NCBI RefSeq assembly: GCF_002998295.1
Contig: NZ_CP027226.1
Span: forward strand, 806,001-870,000
DNA: 64,000 nucleotides
Origin: Fastidiosipila sanguinis
GTDB taxonomy: Bacteria; Bacillota; Clostridia; Saccharofermentanales; Fastidiosipilaceae
Reading direction: 5' to 3'
How positions within the stretch are numbered: the first letter of the stretch is position 1; each line of letters opens with the position of its first letter. This document shows positions 53,595-62,219 of the stretch, one piece after another. The position numbers were made by a program, and so were the translations under genes. The notes beneath the pieces are model-generated. The model did no database searches and was not told where the DNA came from. It saw only the letters and a program-made list of their open reading frames with translations.

Positions 53595-54842
53595 TTAGTC
53601 ATGTTTGGCTTCGGCAAGTGTAACTTTACTATTATGAGTCTCACCATTTCTATAGAACTCTATATCTACTTCATCGCCAGCTTTATATCTATTTTTAATA
53701 ATATTAAGTTGAGCAACGCTAGTTACTTTCTCACCTGCAAGACCTGTAATAATATCTCCTACTTTTAGACCAGACTCTAATACTGGACTATTTTCAGCTA
53801 TATCTCTTATCCATACACCTGGTACTAAAATTTCTGGATAGGCTTGAGCCATACTTTCTGAAACATCAGAGCCATATATTCCTAATGATGGCATACCTTC
53901 TAGATAACCTTTATTAATTAAAGAATTAACAATAGGAGCTACAGTGTTGATTGGAATTGCAAAACCTAAACCTTCTACAGGTGCTGAATTACTGTTTTCT
54001 CTCGCTCTAGCTTTAGCAACGTTTATACCAATTAACTCACCATAAGAGTTAAATAAACCACCACCTGAATTTCCTGAGTTAATAGCTGCATCAGTCTGTA
54101 TCAAGTTACTTAACTCTACAGATCCTTCAAGTACTAGTCTACGGCCCAATGATGAAATAATTCCAGTTGTAACTGTTCCATTAAAGTCACCCAATGGGTT
54201 ACCTACTGCAACTGCCAGCTCTCCGACCATTAAATCATCTGAATTTCCAATCTCAACAAAAGGTAAATTTTTCTCTTCTATTTTAATAACTGCAATATCT
54301 TTAGATGGTGCTGTACCTACAAGTTTAGCTCTATAAGTCTCACCAGTTGCTAAAACAACATCAATTTGTTTTGCGTTAGCAATAACGTGATTATTTGTAA
54401 CTATATAACCATCTTCTGAAATTAATACGCCTGAACCTGCACTCTGAAAATCAAAAACGCCTAAAGGTGTTTCTCTAACGCCAGTAGTAGTTATAGCGAC
54501 TACTGCGGCTTTAGTTTTTTCTGCAATCTCTACTGTTGATAGTGGCTCATGGCCTAATGAGTTTTTACCTTTTCGTTTTGAAGCTGCTTCTATATCGAAG
54601 TGTCTGTCAGTTGGTTTGCTATTATCTTCTTTCTCACTATCAGTTGTTGAGTTTGTATCTTGACTTGTCTCGCTCTCATCTTCCCTTTGCTCATTTACTC
54701 GAGTAGCTGTTGTTTCATTTTTATTTCCACCGATAGTTTTTAGAACTTCACCAGAATTACAACTACTTATTAATAAACTAATTGCTAGTAAAGAAGCAAA
54801 TACTTTCGCAAATCTTTTTTGCTTTTTTTCTTGTCTCCTCAT
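53595..54842 (-). CDS. HtrA/DegP-type lipoprotein serine protease
   Basis: This 415-residue protein has a basic N-terminus, a hydrophobic segment and a lipobox-like LISSC (Cys29), then an acidic/Ser-rich linker (about 40-90). The trypsin-like domain has His in VTNNHVIANA, Asp in SKDIAVIKI and Ser in INSGNSGGGLF, so the catalytic triad is intact. A C-terminal PDZ domain (about 320-405: NSPVLESGLKVGDIITGLAGEKVT) follows. It is an extracytoplasmic quality-control protease, here probably lipid-anchored instead of TM-anchored. GGAGGAAA precedes the ATG. Confidence 0.9.
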   Translation of the reverse strand: MRRQEKKQKRFAKVFASLLAISLLISSCNSGEVLKTIGGNKNETTATRVNEQREDESETSQDTNSTTDSEKEDNSKPTDRHFDIEAASKRKGKNSLGHEPLSTVEIAEKTKAAVVAITTTGVRETPLGVFDFQSAGSGVLISEDGYIVTNNHVIANAKQIDVVLATGETYRAKLVGTAPSKDIAVIKIEEKNLPFVEIGNSDDLMVGELAVAVGNPLGDFNGTVTTGIISSLGRRLVLEGSVELSNLIQTDAAINSGNSGGGLFNSYGELIGINVAKARARENSNSAPVEGLGFAIPINTVAPIVNSLINKGYLEGMPSLGIYGSDVSESMAQAYPEILVPGVWIRDIAENSPVLESGLKVGDIITGLAGEKVTSVAQLNIIKNRYKAGDEVDIEFYRNGETHNSKVTLAEAKHD

Positions 54843-54951
54843 TCATTTTCCTCCTGAATTAATACGATAAAACTAGAAATAGTTTACTAAAGAAAAATGA
54901 ATAAGGTATAAATCACTTAGACAATAATTATAACTTTTTTTGAATAAATTA

Positions 54952-55374
54952 TTAAAAGCCGAACTTAGCTCTAATTTGTTTTAATTCAGCTATTTTGCTT
55001 TTAATTTGGAAATATTTGAGAGCTGTTACTATCATCACCACGAGTGGGATAAGCAGGAGAAAATAGCCTATAACACTACTTCTCTTAAAATACAAAAATA
55101 TTCCTATTAGCATAGATAAGACAAGGGAAAAAATAATAAGTTTAAGAATATAAACTTTTAGCTCTTCTAGAGAGTTAATTTCTTTATCTAAAATAATCTC
55201 GAAAAAATCATTCTTTATATCTTTTTTACAGTTCCTGCAAATGATTTGATTTTGTTTTGGAAGTTCTTTTCCATAAGAAAAAGATGTCACCTGCCCGCAT
55301 TGCGGACAAGTAACATCTATTTTACTTTTATATTCTTCGGTTAAAATTGATTTTAACTTACGAAATTTAAACAT
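54952..55374 (-). CDS. Small membrane protein with N-terminal zinc ribbon
   Basis: This 140-residue protein of unknown function has a zinc-ribbon pair, CPQCG (residues 22-26) and CRNCK (46-50), and two TM segments (about 72-95 and 98-118), then a basic C-terminal helix. The cytoplasmic zinc ribbon plus two TMs is a common layout of small regulatory membrane proteins. GAGGCGAAAG precedes the ATG. It is 21 bp downstream of pyk and may be cotranscribed with it. Confidence 0.7.
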   Translation of the reverse strand: MFKFRKLKSILTEEYKSKIDVTCPQCGQVTSFSYGKELPKQNQIICRNCKKDIKNDFFEIILDKEINSLEELKVYILKLIIFSLVLSMLIGIFLYFKRSSVIGYFLLLIPLVVMIVTALKYFQIKSKIAELKQIRAKFGF

Positions 55375-55395
55375 CTTTCGCCTCTAAAGTTCAAA

Positions 55396-56802
55396 TTAAC
55401 CTTCGTATTCTGTAACTTTCATTGAAGTTAGACCTTTACATTCACAACCGTCTAATTCGATTACCAAGTGTCCAGCTTCTAGCAAGCCTTTTTCAGCTGC
55501 TGCAGCTTTAACTTTTTCGATTTGGTTGTCGCCTTCTTCAATAATTACAGGTACTACACCCCAGTGTAAGTTTGCTTGACGTGCTGCACGTGCATTTGTG
55601 AAACCGATAACGATTGGAGCTTCTGGACGGAATTTAGAAATTTGACCAACTTCTTCAACATCATTTGTTACTGCAACAATGATGTCTGCTTCTAAGTTGA
55701 ATGATGCCATTACAGCAGCTTGTGCTACTGATGTAGCGACTGTTGCTGGTTCGAAATCTCTTAATTCTGTTTCGAAGTTTAGCTCGTAGTCTAGATCAGC
55801 TTCAGTCTCTTCATCGATTAAGCTCATCATCTTAACTGATTCGATTGGGTAGTCACCATTTGCTGACTCACCAGATAACATTGTTGCACCTGTACCATCA
55901 TATACTGCGTTAGCAACGTCTGAAACTTCAGCTCTTGTTGGACGTGGGTTATCTTGCATTGAGTCTAACATTTGAGTAGCTGTAATAGCGAATTTACCTT
56001 CTTCTAAACAACGTTGTAAGATGTATTTTTGGTATGCAGGAACTTTTTGTGGTGGAATTTCAACACCTAAGTCACCTCTAGCAACCATGATACCGTCTGA
56101 TGCTTCTAGAATTTCTTCGAAGTTATCAATACCTTCTTGGTTCTCAATCTTAGAAATAATCTTGATATCATTATCACCGTGCTCAGCAAAGAATGCTCTA
56201 ATTTCATCAACGTCTGATGCTTTACGTACGAATGAAGCAGCTACGAAGTCATAACCTTTTTCTACACCAAATTGCAAGTCAGCTTTATCTTTGTCTGTCA
56301 TTGCAGGTAATTGTGTATTGATGTTTGGTAAGTTCATACCTTTGTATGTTGAAACAGGACCTTCGTTTCTAACGACTGTCTTAACATCTTTTCCTTCGAT
56401 TGCAACTACGTCTAATTCGATTAGACCATCATCGATCATGATAATGTCGCCTGGCTTAACATCTTCGTGTAAAGTCTTATAGGTACATGAGAATTGTGTT
56501 GCGTCACCTTCGATATCTTCGTGGCGAATAACTACTTCTGAACCTTTTTCTAACAATACTTTTTTATCTTTGAATTTACCAGTTCTGATTTCAGGACCTT
56601 TTGTGTCTAATAGAGTTGCAACAATCTTGTTTTCCTCTTCTGAAATCTTCTTGATGTTCTTAAATCTACCACCATGTTCTTCGAAGTCACCGTGTGAGAA
56701 GTTAAATCTTGCTACGTTCATACCATTTAAAATTAGTTGACGTAATTTATCTTCAGCTTCACATGCTGGTCCTAAAGTACATACTATTTTTGTCTTGCGC
56801 AT
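55396..56802 (-). CDS. pyk: Pyruvate kinase
   Basis: This 468-residue protein begins MRKTKIVCTLGPACE, has NVARFNFSHG, LLDTKGPEIRTG, IISKIENQEGIDNFEEIL with the catalytic Lys, VARGDLGVEIP and ATQMLDSM. It lacks the extra C-terminal PEP-utiliser domain of Bacillus pyruvate kinase, so it is the short form. It converts PEP and ADP to pyruvate and ATP. The C-terminal segment has two close Cys (ECKG). AAGGAGTATT precedes the ATG. Confidence 0.97.
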   Translation of the reverse strand: MRKTKIVCTLGPACEAEDKLRQLILNGMNVARFNFSHGDFEEHGGRFKNIKKISEEENKIVATLLDTKGPEIRTGKFKDKKVLLEKGSEVVIRHEDIEGDATQFSCTYKTLHEDVKPGDIIMIDDGLIELDVVAIEGKDVKTVVRNEGPVSTYKGMNLPNINTQLPAMTDKDKADLQFGVEKGYDFVAASFVRKASDVDEIRAFFAEHGDNDIKIISKIENQEGIDNFEEILEASDGIMVARGDLGVEIPPQKVPAYQKYILQRCLEEGKFAITATQMLDSMQDNPRPTRAEVSDVANAVYDGTGATMLSGESANGDYPIESVKMMSLIDEETEADLDYELNFETELRDFEPATVATSVAQAAVMASFNLEADIIVAVTNDVEEVGQISKFRPEAPIVIGFTNARAARQANLHWGVVPVIIEEGDNQIEKVKAAAAEKGLLEAGHLVIELDGCECKGLTSMKVTEYEG

Positions 56803-56876
56803 ATAATACTCCTTTTCTTTATCTTTACTTTATTTTACTAAAGATGAGCCTAAAGCACATCTAAATTACACATCTT

Positions 56877-57557
56877 CTATTGTATATCTTTTTTAGCCTC
56901 TTGTGTAATTTTCTTTTTATTTAGAAGCTTATCTTGAGAAGAATTTACGATATATTTATCATTTACTTTTTCCAAGACATACAAAAATGCCATATCCCAC
57001 ATGTATTGACACAAATTAAACGCCTTCAACAACAAAATAGGATAGAAAACTAATATTGCTAATATCAATAAACCAATCAATAAACTAATAATTCCAATAA
57101 TGAATCCACCGATAAATAATCCACTAACCTGAAACCTTGCAGTAGTTTCTGTCAAGAAATCTCCAACAGTTGTATTACCCCAATTCAAAATTGAATTTAT
57201 TGTGACTGATTCTGGAAGTATCAACAAATTAGCAACACTGCTTATTATAACAATAAATAATGACAAATATTTAAACGCTAGCGCAGATAAAGCTACAAGC
57301 CTTCCAACAAAAGGTAGTTTAAAATATACCTTACAAATAATTGGAGTAAGCAAAAATAGGACAATTAAAAATACTCGCATAATCCCATTATAATTTGTTA
57401 AAGTTGCTGTACCTGTTAAATTAAGTTGAGCAACAGTCCCTGCTAAAGCTAAAAACATAAGAAAACTATAAAAAACCCAAGTCCCCTTATGCTTTCTAGT
57501 TTCATAATCTGTATCGCTCCACCATGAGTGCAATAACATTCCCTCTAAATAGTCCAT
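56877..57557 (-). CDS. Unknown integral membrane protein
   Basis: This 226-residue protein has about five hydrophobic segments (near residues 29-50, 60-78, 88-112, 148-175 and 177-196) between a polar N-terminus (SWWSDTDYETRKHKG) and a basic cytoplasmic tail. I recognise no family. GAGGAATA precedes the ATG. It is isolated from its neighbours by 74 bp (pyk) and 138 bp (rsuA, divergent). Confidence 0.65.
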   Translation of the reverse strand: MDYLEGMLLHSWWSDTDYETRKHKGTWVFYSFLMFLALAGTVAQLNLTGTATLTNYNGIMRVFLIVLFLLTPIICKVYFKLPFVGRLVALSALAFKYLSLFIVIISSVANLLILPESVTINSILNWGNTTVGDFLTETTARFQVSGLFIGGFIIGIISLLIGLLILAILVFYPILLLKAFNLCQYMWDMAFLYVLEKVNDKYIVNSSQDKLLNKKKITQEAKKDIQ

Positions 57558-57680
57558 TTAGTATTCCTCAAATTCTTTTAAATAATTTTAAATAATTTAT
57601 ATATAACATTTTTAACTTGCGTAATTAATACTATTTTACCAGTAAATGCTAATTTTTAATAGTTATTAGATTTTTAATTC

Positions 57681-57689
57681 TGTTAAAAT
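57681..57689 (+). promoter_or_regulatory. Extended -10 promoter six bases before the rsuA start
   Basis: TGTTAAAAT (TGn plus TAAAAT) ends six bases before the rsuA ATG, so transcription should begin at or next to the A of the start codon. No ribosome binding site is present. Confidence 0.5.
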
Positions 57690-57695
57690 ACCAGT

Positions 57696-58430
57696 ATGAG
57701 ACTAGATAGAATTTTGGCCAATAGTGGCTTGGGTACAAGAAAAGAAGTTAAAGAATTCATACGAAAAGGCAGAATCAGTTTGCATGGGGAAATTTTACGC
57801 AGTGGTAAAATTCAAATTTCTGATGCTGACAAAAATGACTTGCTATTTGACAATGAAGCAATCAACGTCAGTAAACATCTATACTATATTATGAACAAAC
57901 CGACAGGTTTTATTACTTCTATGGATATTGAAGATCCTAATGCTTTGGTTCAAATTTTACCTGATATATTCTCGCATAAGAAAATAATGCCGGTTGGTAG
58001 ATTAGACAAAGACACAAGTGGATTGCTAATTTTCACGAACAATGGTGAGCTCATGCATCGTCTCCTCTCACCTAAATATAAAATACCTAGAGTTTATTAT
58101 TTAGAAGTTGACATATTAGATCATGTTTTCAATGAAGATGATATAGAGGAAGTCAAGCAAGGCGTCTGGCTAAACGAAGAGGAACAAGCTTTGCCTGCAG
58201 AGTTAGAGATAATCTCTGACACCTCTGCCTACCTCACACTCTATGAGGGTAAGTTCCATGAGGTCAAGCGTATCATGCATGCCTTGGGTAAAGAAGTTAC
58301 AGTACTACATAGAGTAAGTTATGGTTCAATTGAGCTTCAAGATGAAGCTGATTCAGAAATTCGAGAATTAAATAAAAGTGAATGTCTTGAGCTACTTGAA
58401 TCCGTTCGAATGAAATCCGATAAACTATAA
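57696..58430 (+). CDS. RsuA-type 16S rRNA pseudouridine synthase
   Basis: This 244-residue protein has an N-terminal S4 domain (MRLDRILANSGLGTRKEVKEFIRKGRI) and the RsuA/RluB catalytic domain with MPVGRLDKDTSGLLIFTNNG and the C-terminal EGKFHEVKRIMHALGKEV. The short S4 spacer and the PRVYYLEV segment favour RsuA (pseudouridine 516 of 16S rRNA) over RluB. The ATG is the first possible start, and there is no Shine-Dalgarno sequence; the -10 at 57684-57689 suggests leaderless translation. Confidence 0.87.
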   Translation: MRLDRILANSGLGTRKEVKEFIRKGRISLHGEILRSGKIQISDADKNDLLFDNEAINVSKHLYYIMNKPTGFITSMDIEDPNALVQILPDIFSHKKIMPVGRLDKDTSGLLIFTNNGELMHRLLSPKYKIPRVYYLEVDILDHVFNEDDIEEVKQGVWLNEEEQALPAELEIISDTSAYLTLYEGKFHEVKRIMHALGKEVTVLHRVSYGSIELQDEADSEIRELNKSECLELLESVRMKSDKL

Positions 58431-58435
58431 TAAAC

Positions 58436-58476
58436 AAACCGTGTAGCATCTTTTTAGCTGACACGGTTTTATTTTT
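58436..58476. terminator. Terminator between rsuA and the J-like membrane protein
   Basis: AAACCGTGT pairs with ACACGGTTT, with a weaker inner AGC/GCT pairing, followed by TATTTTTT on the plus strand. It serves rsuA; the convergent gene ends 40 bp further on and may also use it, since AAAC-rich sequence flanks the left side. Confidence 0.75.
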
Positions 58477-58515
58477 TCTTAATCTATTTTTACAATATTG
58501 CAATCTTCCTACTAT

Positions 58516-59553
58516 CTATTCTTCCTCAAAGACTTTATCATATTCTGCATCTTTTTCTCTGTCTTTAGCTCTGTAATACTCAGTTTCAGGATCAGGATTT
58601 TTAGATTTGTTATTCAGCTTAATCATTTCTGGGTTATACCAATCTGTAATGCTAGTGAGAAGATTATAAACTGTTGCTTTTGCCATTTGATCTTGCTTGG
58701 TATTGAATGCCACAGCTACATATTGATCCTCGCCAATAATATCAATACCATTTAGAGCTTGGTTTTTGCTTAAATTAAAAGCATACACATGAGACTTATT
58801 CTCCCAATCATCTGGTAAGTTTTCTTGTTTTACCCTTCCAATAGATGTACTAAAATAATCCTGCAATAATTCAGGATGATTTGTTTCAATCTGGTTATAA
58901 ACATCATCCAAAGGCATCAAAGCACCTTTTTCTAAGAAAAACTCATATTGTTCTTTGTCTAAAATCAAGACATCATAATGCTCTGCACCAGATAAAAGGA
59001 GTGTTCTTACAGAATAAGACGCATTAACAATCCTAGCTTCAGCATCCTTGTTATCTGAGATAAAATTAAAACTAGTCCTTAAATTATTTATTTCCTTATT
59101 TTGCTCATTAATTATAGTTTCTATCTTTAAAACTTTATCTACTTTTAAGGAATCTGCATTCTCTATAAATTCTCCAAAAACCCCAAGAACCATATCGTAT
59201 TCAGGAGTATTTTTCACTGAGAAAATCATTCCGAATATAAATACGAAAGCAATTACTCCTGCTAATAAATAATACTTACCATAGTGCCAAATATTAGCCC
59301 ATTCACCGGTCTTCTTACCACCTATTTCTCTACCTTGGAAGCTATATTCTTCGAACCCTCGCAAAACGTCATATGCTTCATTAATCTGCCTATTGAACTC
59401 GGCTGATTCAGCAGTTACTTGCCCTCTCATAGCCATATTTTTGCGAGTATAGGCAGATTCAATTTCATAATCATTGGCATTAATATCAACGCCAAGAACT
59501 CTTGCCGCTTCTGCTTTACTCATTCGAGGTCGTTTATTTTCGTTGTTATCCAT
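58516..59553 (-). CDS. Membrane protein with J-like domain lacking HPD and a solute-binding-like ectodomain
   Basis: This 345-residue protein has a J-domain-like helix set (about residues 12-66: EAARVLGVDINANDYEIESAY and FNRQINEAYDVLRG), one TM (about 94-113) and a C-terminal extracytoplasmic domain (about 120-325). The loop that carries HPD in true J proteins reads RGQ (43-45), so Hsp70 stimulation is unlikely. The ectodomain has features of extracellular solute-binding proteins (YDVLILDKEQYEFFLEKGALMPLDD). AAGGAG precedes the ATG. It stands alone; an extended -10 promoter and a tandem repeat lie upstream. Confidence 0.68.
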   Translation of the reverse strand: MDNNENKRPRMSKAEAARVLGVDINANDYEIESAYTRKNMAMRGQVTAESAEFNRQINEAYDVLRGFEEYSFQGREIGGKKTGEWANIWHYGKYYLLAGVIAFVFIFGMIFSVKNTPEYDMVLGVFGEFIENADSLKVDKVLKIETIINEQNKEINNLRTSFNFISDNKDAEARIVNASYSVRTLLLSGAEHYDVLILDKEQYEFFLEKGALMPLDDVYNQIETNHPELLQDYFSTSIGRVKQENLPDDWENKSHVYAFNLSKNQALNGIDIIGEDQYVAVAFNTKQDQMAKATVYNLLTSITDWYNPEMIKLNNKSKNPDPETEYYRAKDREKDAEYDKVFEEE

Positions 59554-59616
59554 AAGGATTCTCCTTAAATTGAGTGTTAGGGGTAATACTAATTACCCTG
59601 ATAATTAGATAAAGAA

Positions 59617-59625
59617 ATTATAGCA
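59617..59625 (-). promoter_or_regulatory. Extended -10 promoter for the J-like membrane protein gene
   Basis: The minus strand reads TGCTATAAT, giving a 5' leader of about 55 nt that contains a GGGTAAT/ATTACCC hairpin (59581-59598). Confidence 0.6.
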
Positions 59626-59641
59626 TATATAAATTCTGTCC

Positions 59642-59667
59642 TTTTGCCCGCTAATTTTGCCCGCTAA
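59642..59667 (+). repeat. Perfect 13-bp tandem repeat upstream of a promoter
   Basis: TTTTGCCCGCTAA occurs twice back to back (59642-59654, 59655-59667). It is GC-richer than its surroundings and sits at the -35 position and just upstream of the promoter at 59617-59625, so it may be a regulator binding site. Confidence 0.75.
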
Positions 59668-59729
59668 TAATTTTACAATTTGATAATAACCCTACAAAAG
59701 CAAATCCACTTTTCAAAATCACCCTCATA

Positions 59730-59763
59730 ATAAAAACAGCACCCTAACAAGTAGGATGCTGTT
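59730..59763 (-). terminator. Intrinsic terminator of the purine permease gene
   Basis: On the minus strand AACAGCATCCT and the matching AGGGTGCTGTT form an 11-bp stem with one wobble, followed by TTTTATTATG. It lies 25 bp past the stop codon. Confidence 0.85.
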
Positions 59764-59788
59764 CGTTAATCTCATAATTTATTTAAAA

Positions 59789-61174
59789 TTATAGTTTAGC
59801 CATAACAATGAAGTAAAGTATGAATAGTAGTGATGAAACAATAATTATTGGGTTCAAATCTTTCCATTCTTTCTTTGTTATTTTAACAATTGTGTATGTT
59901 ATGAAACCAAATGCAATACCGTATGAGATTGAGTAACTTAGACCCATGAAGATACTTGTGAAGAAGCATGGAACTGCCTCTGAGAGATCTTCCCAGTTAA
60001 TTTTACCAAAGCTACCTAACATCATGATACCAACTACGATCAAAGCTGGAGCTGTTGCTGCACTTGGGATTACACTTGCTAATGGAGCAATAAAGATGCA
60101 GAGTAAGAACATTATAGCTGTAACAACTGAAGCTAAACCTGTTCTACCACCAGCACCGATACCTGCTGCTGATTCAACGAATGTTGTTGCGTTTGATGTA
60201 CCTAAGATAGCACCTGTTGATGTTGCAACTGAGTCAGCAACCATAGCTCTATCTAATCTTGTTTCGAAACCAACTGTTTCTTGCATCTTATCAACTTCTT
60301 CTTGTGAGAAGATACCTGAGCTTCTACCTGCTCCGATGAATGTTCCGATTGTGTCAAATACGTCTGACAAACTGAATGAGAAAATTGTAACTGCTGAGAT
60401 TAATAATCTGTCCCAACCACCTGTGAATAATGATGGAATACCTTCTTTAGTGAAGATTGCACCAAATGTTGTACCTAAGCCTTGGAATGCTTCTTTAACT
60501 GAAACAATATCACCATTTAGATGTGTAACACCGAAAGGAATACCAATAATAGCTGTTGCAATAATACCAATTAGAATACTACCTTTAACATTTAGAACTG
60601 CTAGTACAATTGTGATTACTAGACCAATCATAGCAACGATTAAAACTGGATTTGTAAATGATCCTAATGATGGGATTAAAGCTTTTGAACCTGCTTCACC
60701 TGCAGGAACATTTTCTAATACACCTGCGTTTATGAAACCTAAGTAAGCAACGAAAATACCGATACCACCACCAATAGCATATTGTAAGTTTTCTGGAATT
60801 GCTGCAATAATCTTCTTACGAACACTTGTAACTGTAATCAAGACGTTGAATACACCACAAATGAAGACCATTGAAAGAGCTTCTTGCCATGAGAATCCTA
60901 ATGCCTTTACAACTGTTAAAGCAAAGAATTGATTCAATCCCATACCTGGAGCAACTGCATAAGGTACGTTACCATATAGACCCATGATTAAAGTACCAAT
61001 AGCTGCTGATAAAATTGTTGCTAAGTAAACACCACCCCATGGCATGCCTGCATCAGACAATACACTTGGGTTAACAATTAGGATATAACTCATTGCAAAG
61101 AATGTAGTTAAACCTGCCAAAACTTCTGTAGAAATATTAGTTCCATATTTCTTCAATTTGAAAAACTTTTCCAT
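59789..61174 (-). CDS. NCS2 family purine permease (AzgA/PbuG-like)
   Basis: This 461-residue protein has about 12-14 TM segments and the AzgA-type signatures: STEVLAGLTTFFAMSYILIVNP, GLYGNVPYAVAPGMGLNQFFA and SLSDVFDTIGTFIGAGRSSG, plus GTSNATTFVESAAGIGAGGRTGL. This subfamily imports hypoxanthine, guanine or adenine. It is close to purR, and PurBox-like sites flank its promoter (TCGACA-17-TATACT, 61212-61240), so it is probably repressed by PurR when purines are abundant. AAGGAGTGCG precedes the ATG. Confidence 0.9.
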   Translation of the reverse strand: MEKFFKLKKYGTNISTEVLAGLTTFFAMSYILIVNPSVLSDAGMPWGGVYLATILSAAIGTLIMGLYGNVPYAVAPGMGLNQFFALTVVKALGFSWQEALSMVFICGVFNVLITVTSVRKKIIAAIPENLQYAIGGGIGIFVAYLGFINAGVLENVPAGEAGSKALIPSLGSFTNPVLIVAMIGLVITIVLAVLNVKGSILIGIIATAIIGIPFGVTHLNGDIVSVKEAFQGLGTTFGAIFTKEGIPSLFTGGWDRLLISAVTIFSFSLSDVFDTIGTFIGAGRSSGIFSQEEVDKMQETVGFETRLDRAMVADSVATSTGAILGTSNATTFVESAAGIGAGGRTGLASVVTAIMFLLCIFIAPLASVIPSAATAPALIVVGIMMLGSFGKINWEDLSEAVPCFFTSIFMGLSYSISYGIAFGFITYTIVKITKKEWKDLNPIIIVSSLLFILYFIVMAKL

Positions 61175-61190
61175 TTACGCACTCCTTCTT

Positions 61191-61203
61191 AAATACGAAC
61201 TTT
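61191..61203 (+). promoter_or_regulatory. PurBox-like site next to the permease transcription start
   Basis: AAATACGAACTTT differs from the PurBox consensus AWWWCCGAACWWT at one position. It lies just downstream of the predicted start of the permease transcript (-10 at 61212-61217). Confidence 0.55.
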
Positions 61204-61211
61204 ATGCTAAG

Positions 61212-61240
61212 AGTATACATTAATAATTTGTAAATGTCGA
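61212..61240 (-). promoter_or_regulatory. Candidate promoter of the purine permease gene, overlapped by a second CGAAC site
   Basis: The minus strand has TCGACA (61235-61240), a 17-bp spacer and TATACT (61212-61217). A second, weaker PurBox-like element (TGTCGAACG, 61235-61243) overlaps the -35; its CGAAC is 42 bp from that of the first box, about four helical turns. Confidence 0.5.
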
Positions 61241-61347
61241 ACGTTTAATTTCATTTTCAGGTGCATATTTCGAGTTTTCGTGTTTTTACACAAGCAAAAT
61301 TATGCTTAAGTGCATTATTTTAAATAAATTACCATTTTATGAATACA

Positions 61348-61360
61348 AAACCCGAACAAT
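61348..61360 (+). promoter_or_regulatory. PurBox-like site at the purR 3' end
   Basis: AAACCCGAACAAT has the CCGAAC core and one mismatch to the PurBox consensus. It lies about 110 bp upstream of the permease -35 and touches the purR stop codon. Confidence 0.4.
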
Positions 61361-62178
61361 TAATCAAACAATGATCCAAGTCCTACTTTAATAATTCCAT
61401 TTTGGAGATTTTGACCGTCTATTCTAACCAAAGATTGAATATCCTTAGGTTTAACTTTCTCGGCATCGACGTTTTCGCAGAAAATATATCTTGCAACAAC
61501 AGTTGAGTCGAAAATATTTACTAACTGCTCCATACCTTTAATTGTTCCACCACCTCTAATAAAGTCATCCACTAAAATAACCTTAGAGTTTGGTCTAATG
61601 CTCTCTCTTCCTATCTCCATATTTTTTACCAGTCTTGGATTAGATTGAGATGAGTATTTAATAGATACTGTAGAACCTTCAGTAACTTTTGATTCTTTTC
61701 TCGCAATTAAAGTAGGAACGTTTAATTCATAACTTAAGGCTTGAGCTATAGGAATACCTTTTGTAGCGACGGTCATTATGTAGTCGATATCATCATCTGG
61801 ATGTTGACTTGCTAGAATTTTGCCAATCTCTCTAAGTACATTGGGTTTCTCTATTAAATCAGAGATATAAATATAACCACCAGGTAGAATTCTCTTCTCA
61901 TCATCTATTAGTTCAATAATAGATTCAACTAGTTCAATTTGTTTATCACGTGGAATTAATGGAATATATTCGAAACCTCCACTTACACCTATATAAGTAT
62001 TAACTTGACCTAGACCTTGGTGTTGGAAAGTCTTACGCAAAATAGCAACATCTTCACTAATAGAAGATTTAGCAGCACCATATCTTGTTGTAAAATCTTT
62101 TAATGTAAATAATTTATGCGGATTCTGCACTAAAAGTGCTGTCATATCGACTAAGCGTTCACTACGTTTAAAATTCAT
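61360..62178 (-). CDS. purR: Purine operon repressor PurR (Bacillus type)
   Basis: The ATG at 62178, after AGGTGAG, gives a 272-residue protein starting MNFKRSERLVD, as in Bacillus PurR; the longer GTG frame is not preferred. It has an N-terminal winged helix (about 1-75, with SSISEDVAIL) and a PRTase-like effector domain with the PRPP loop KVILVDDFIRGGGTIKG. The protein binds PRPP and releases DNA. Its own upstream region has a PurBox-like site, so autoregulation is likely. The permease is immediately downstream. Confidence 0.94.
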   Translation of the reverse strand: MNFKRSERLVDMTALLVQNPHKLFTLKDFTTRYGAAKSSISEDVAILRKTFQHQGLGQVNTYIGVSGGFEYIPLIPRDKQIELVESIIELIDDEKRILPGGYIYISDLIEKPNVLREIGKILASQHPDDDIDYIMTVATKGIPIAQALSYELNVPTLIARKESKVTEGSTVSIKYSSQSNPRLVKNMEIGRESIRPNSKVILVDDFIRGGGTIKGMEQLVNIFDSTVVARYIFCENVDAEKVKPKDIQSLVRIDGQNLQNGIIKVGLGSLFD

Positions 62179-62219
62179 TCTGCTCACCTATACATATTTT
62201 TGATTGCTCAAAATTGATT

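Noticed and set aside
61232-61246. Perfect TGTCGAA as a Spo0A box before the permease gene
   Set aside because: No sporulation genes are visible, and the same word overlaps the -35 and is part of the set of CGAAC PurBox-like sites, which explains it better.
61175-61359. Purine riboswitch before the permease
   Set aside because: The conserved purine-riboswitch junction sequences are absent; the region contains a promoter and PurBox-like sites instead.
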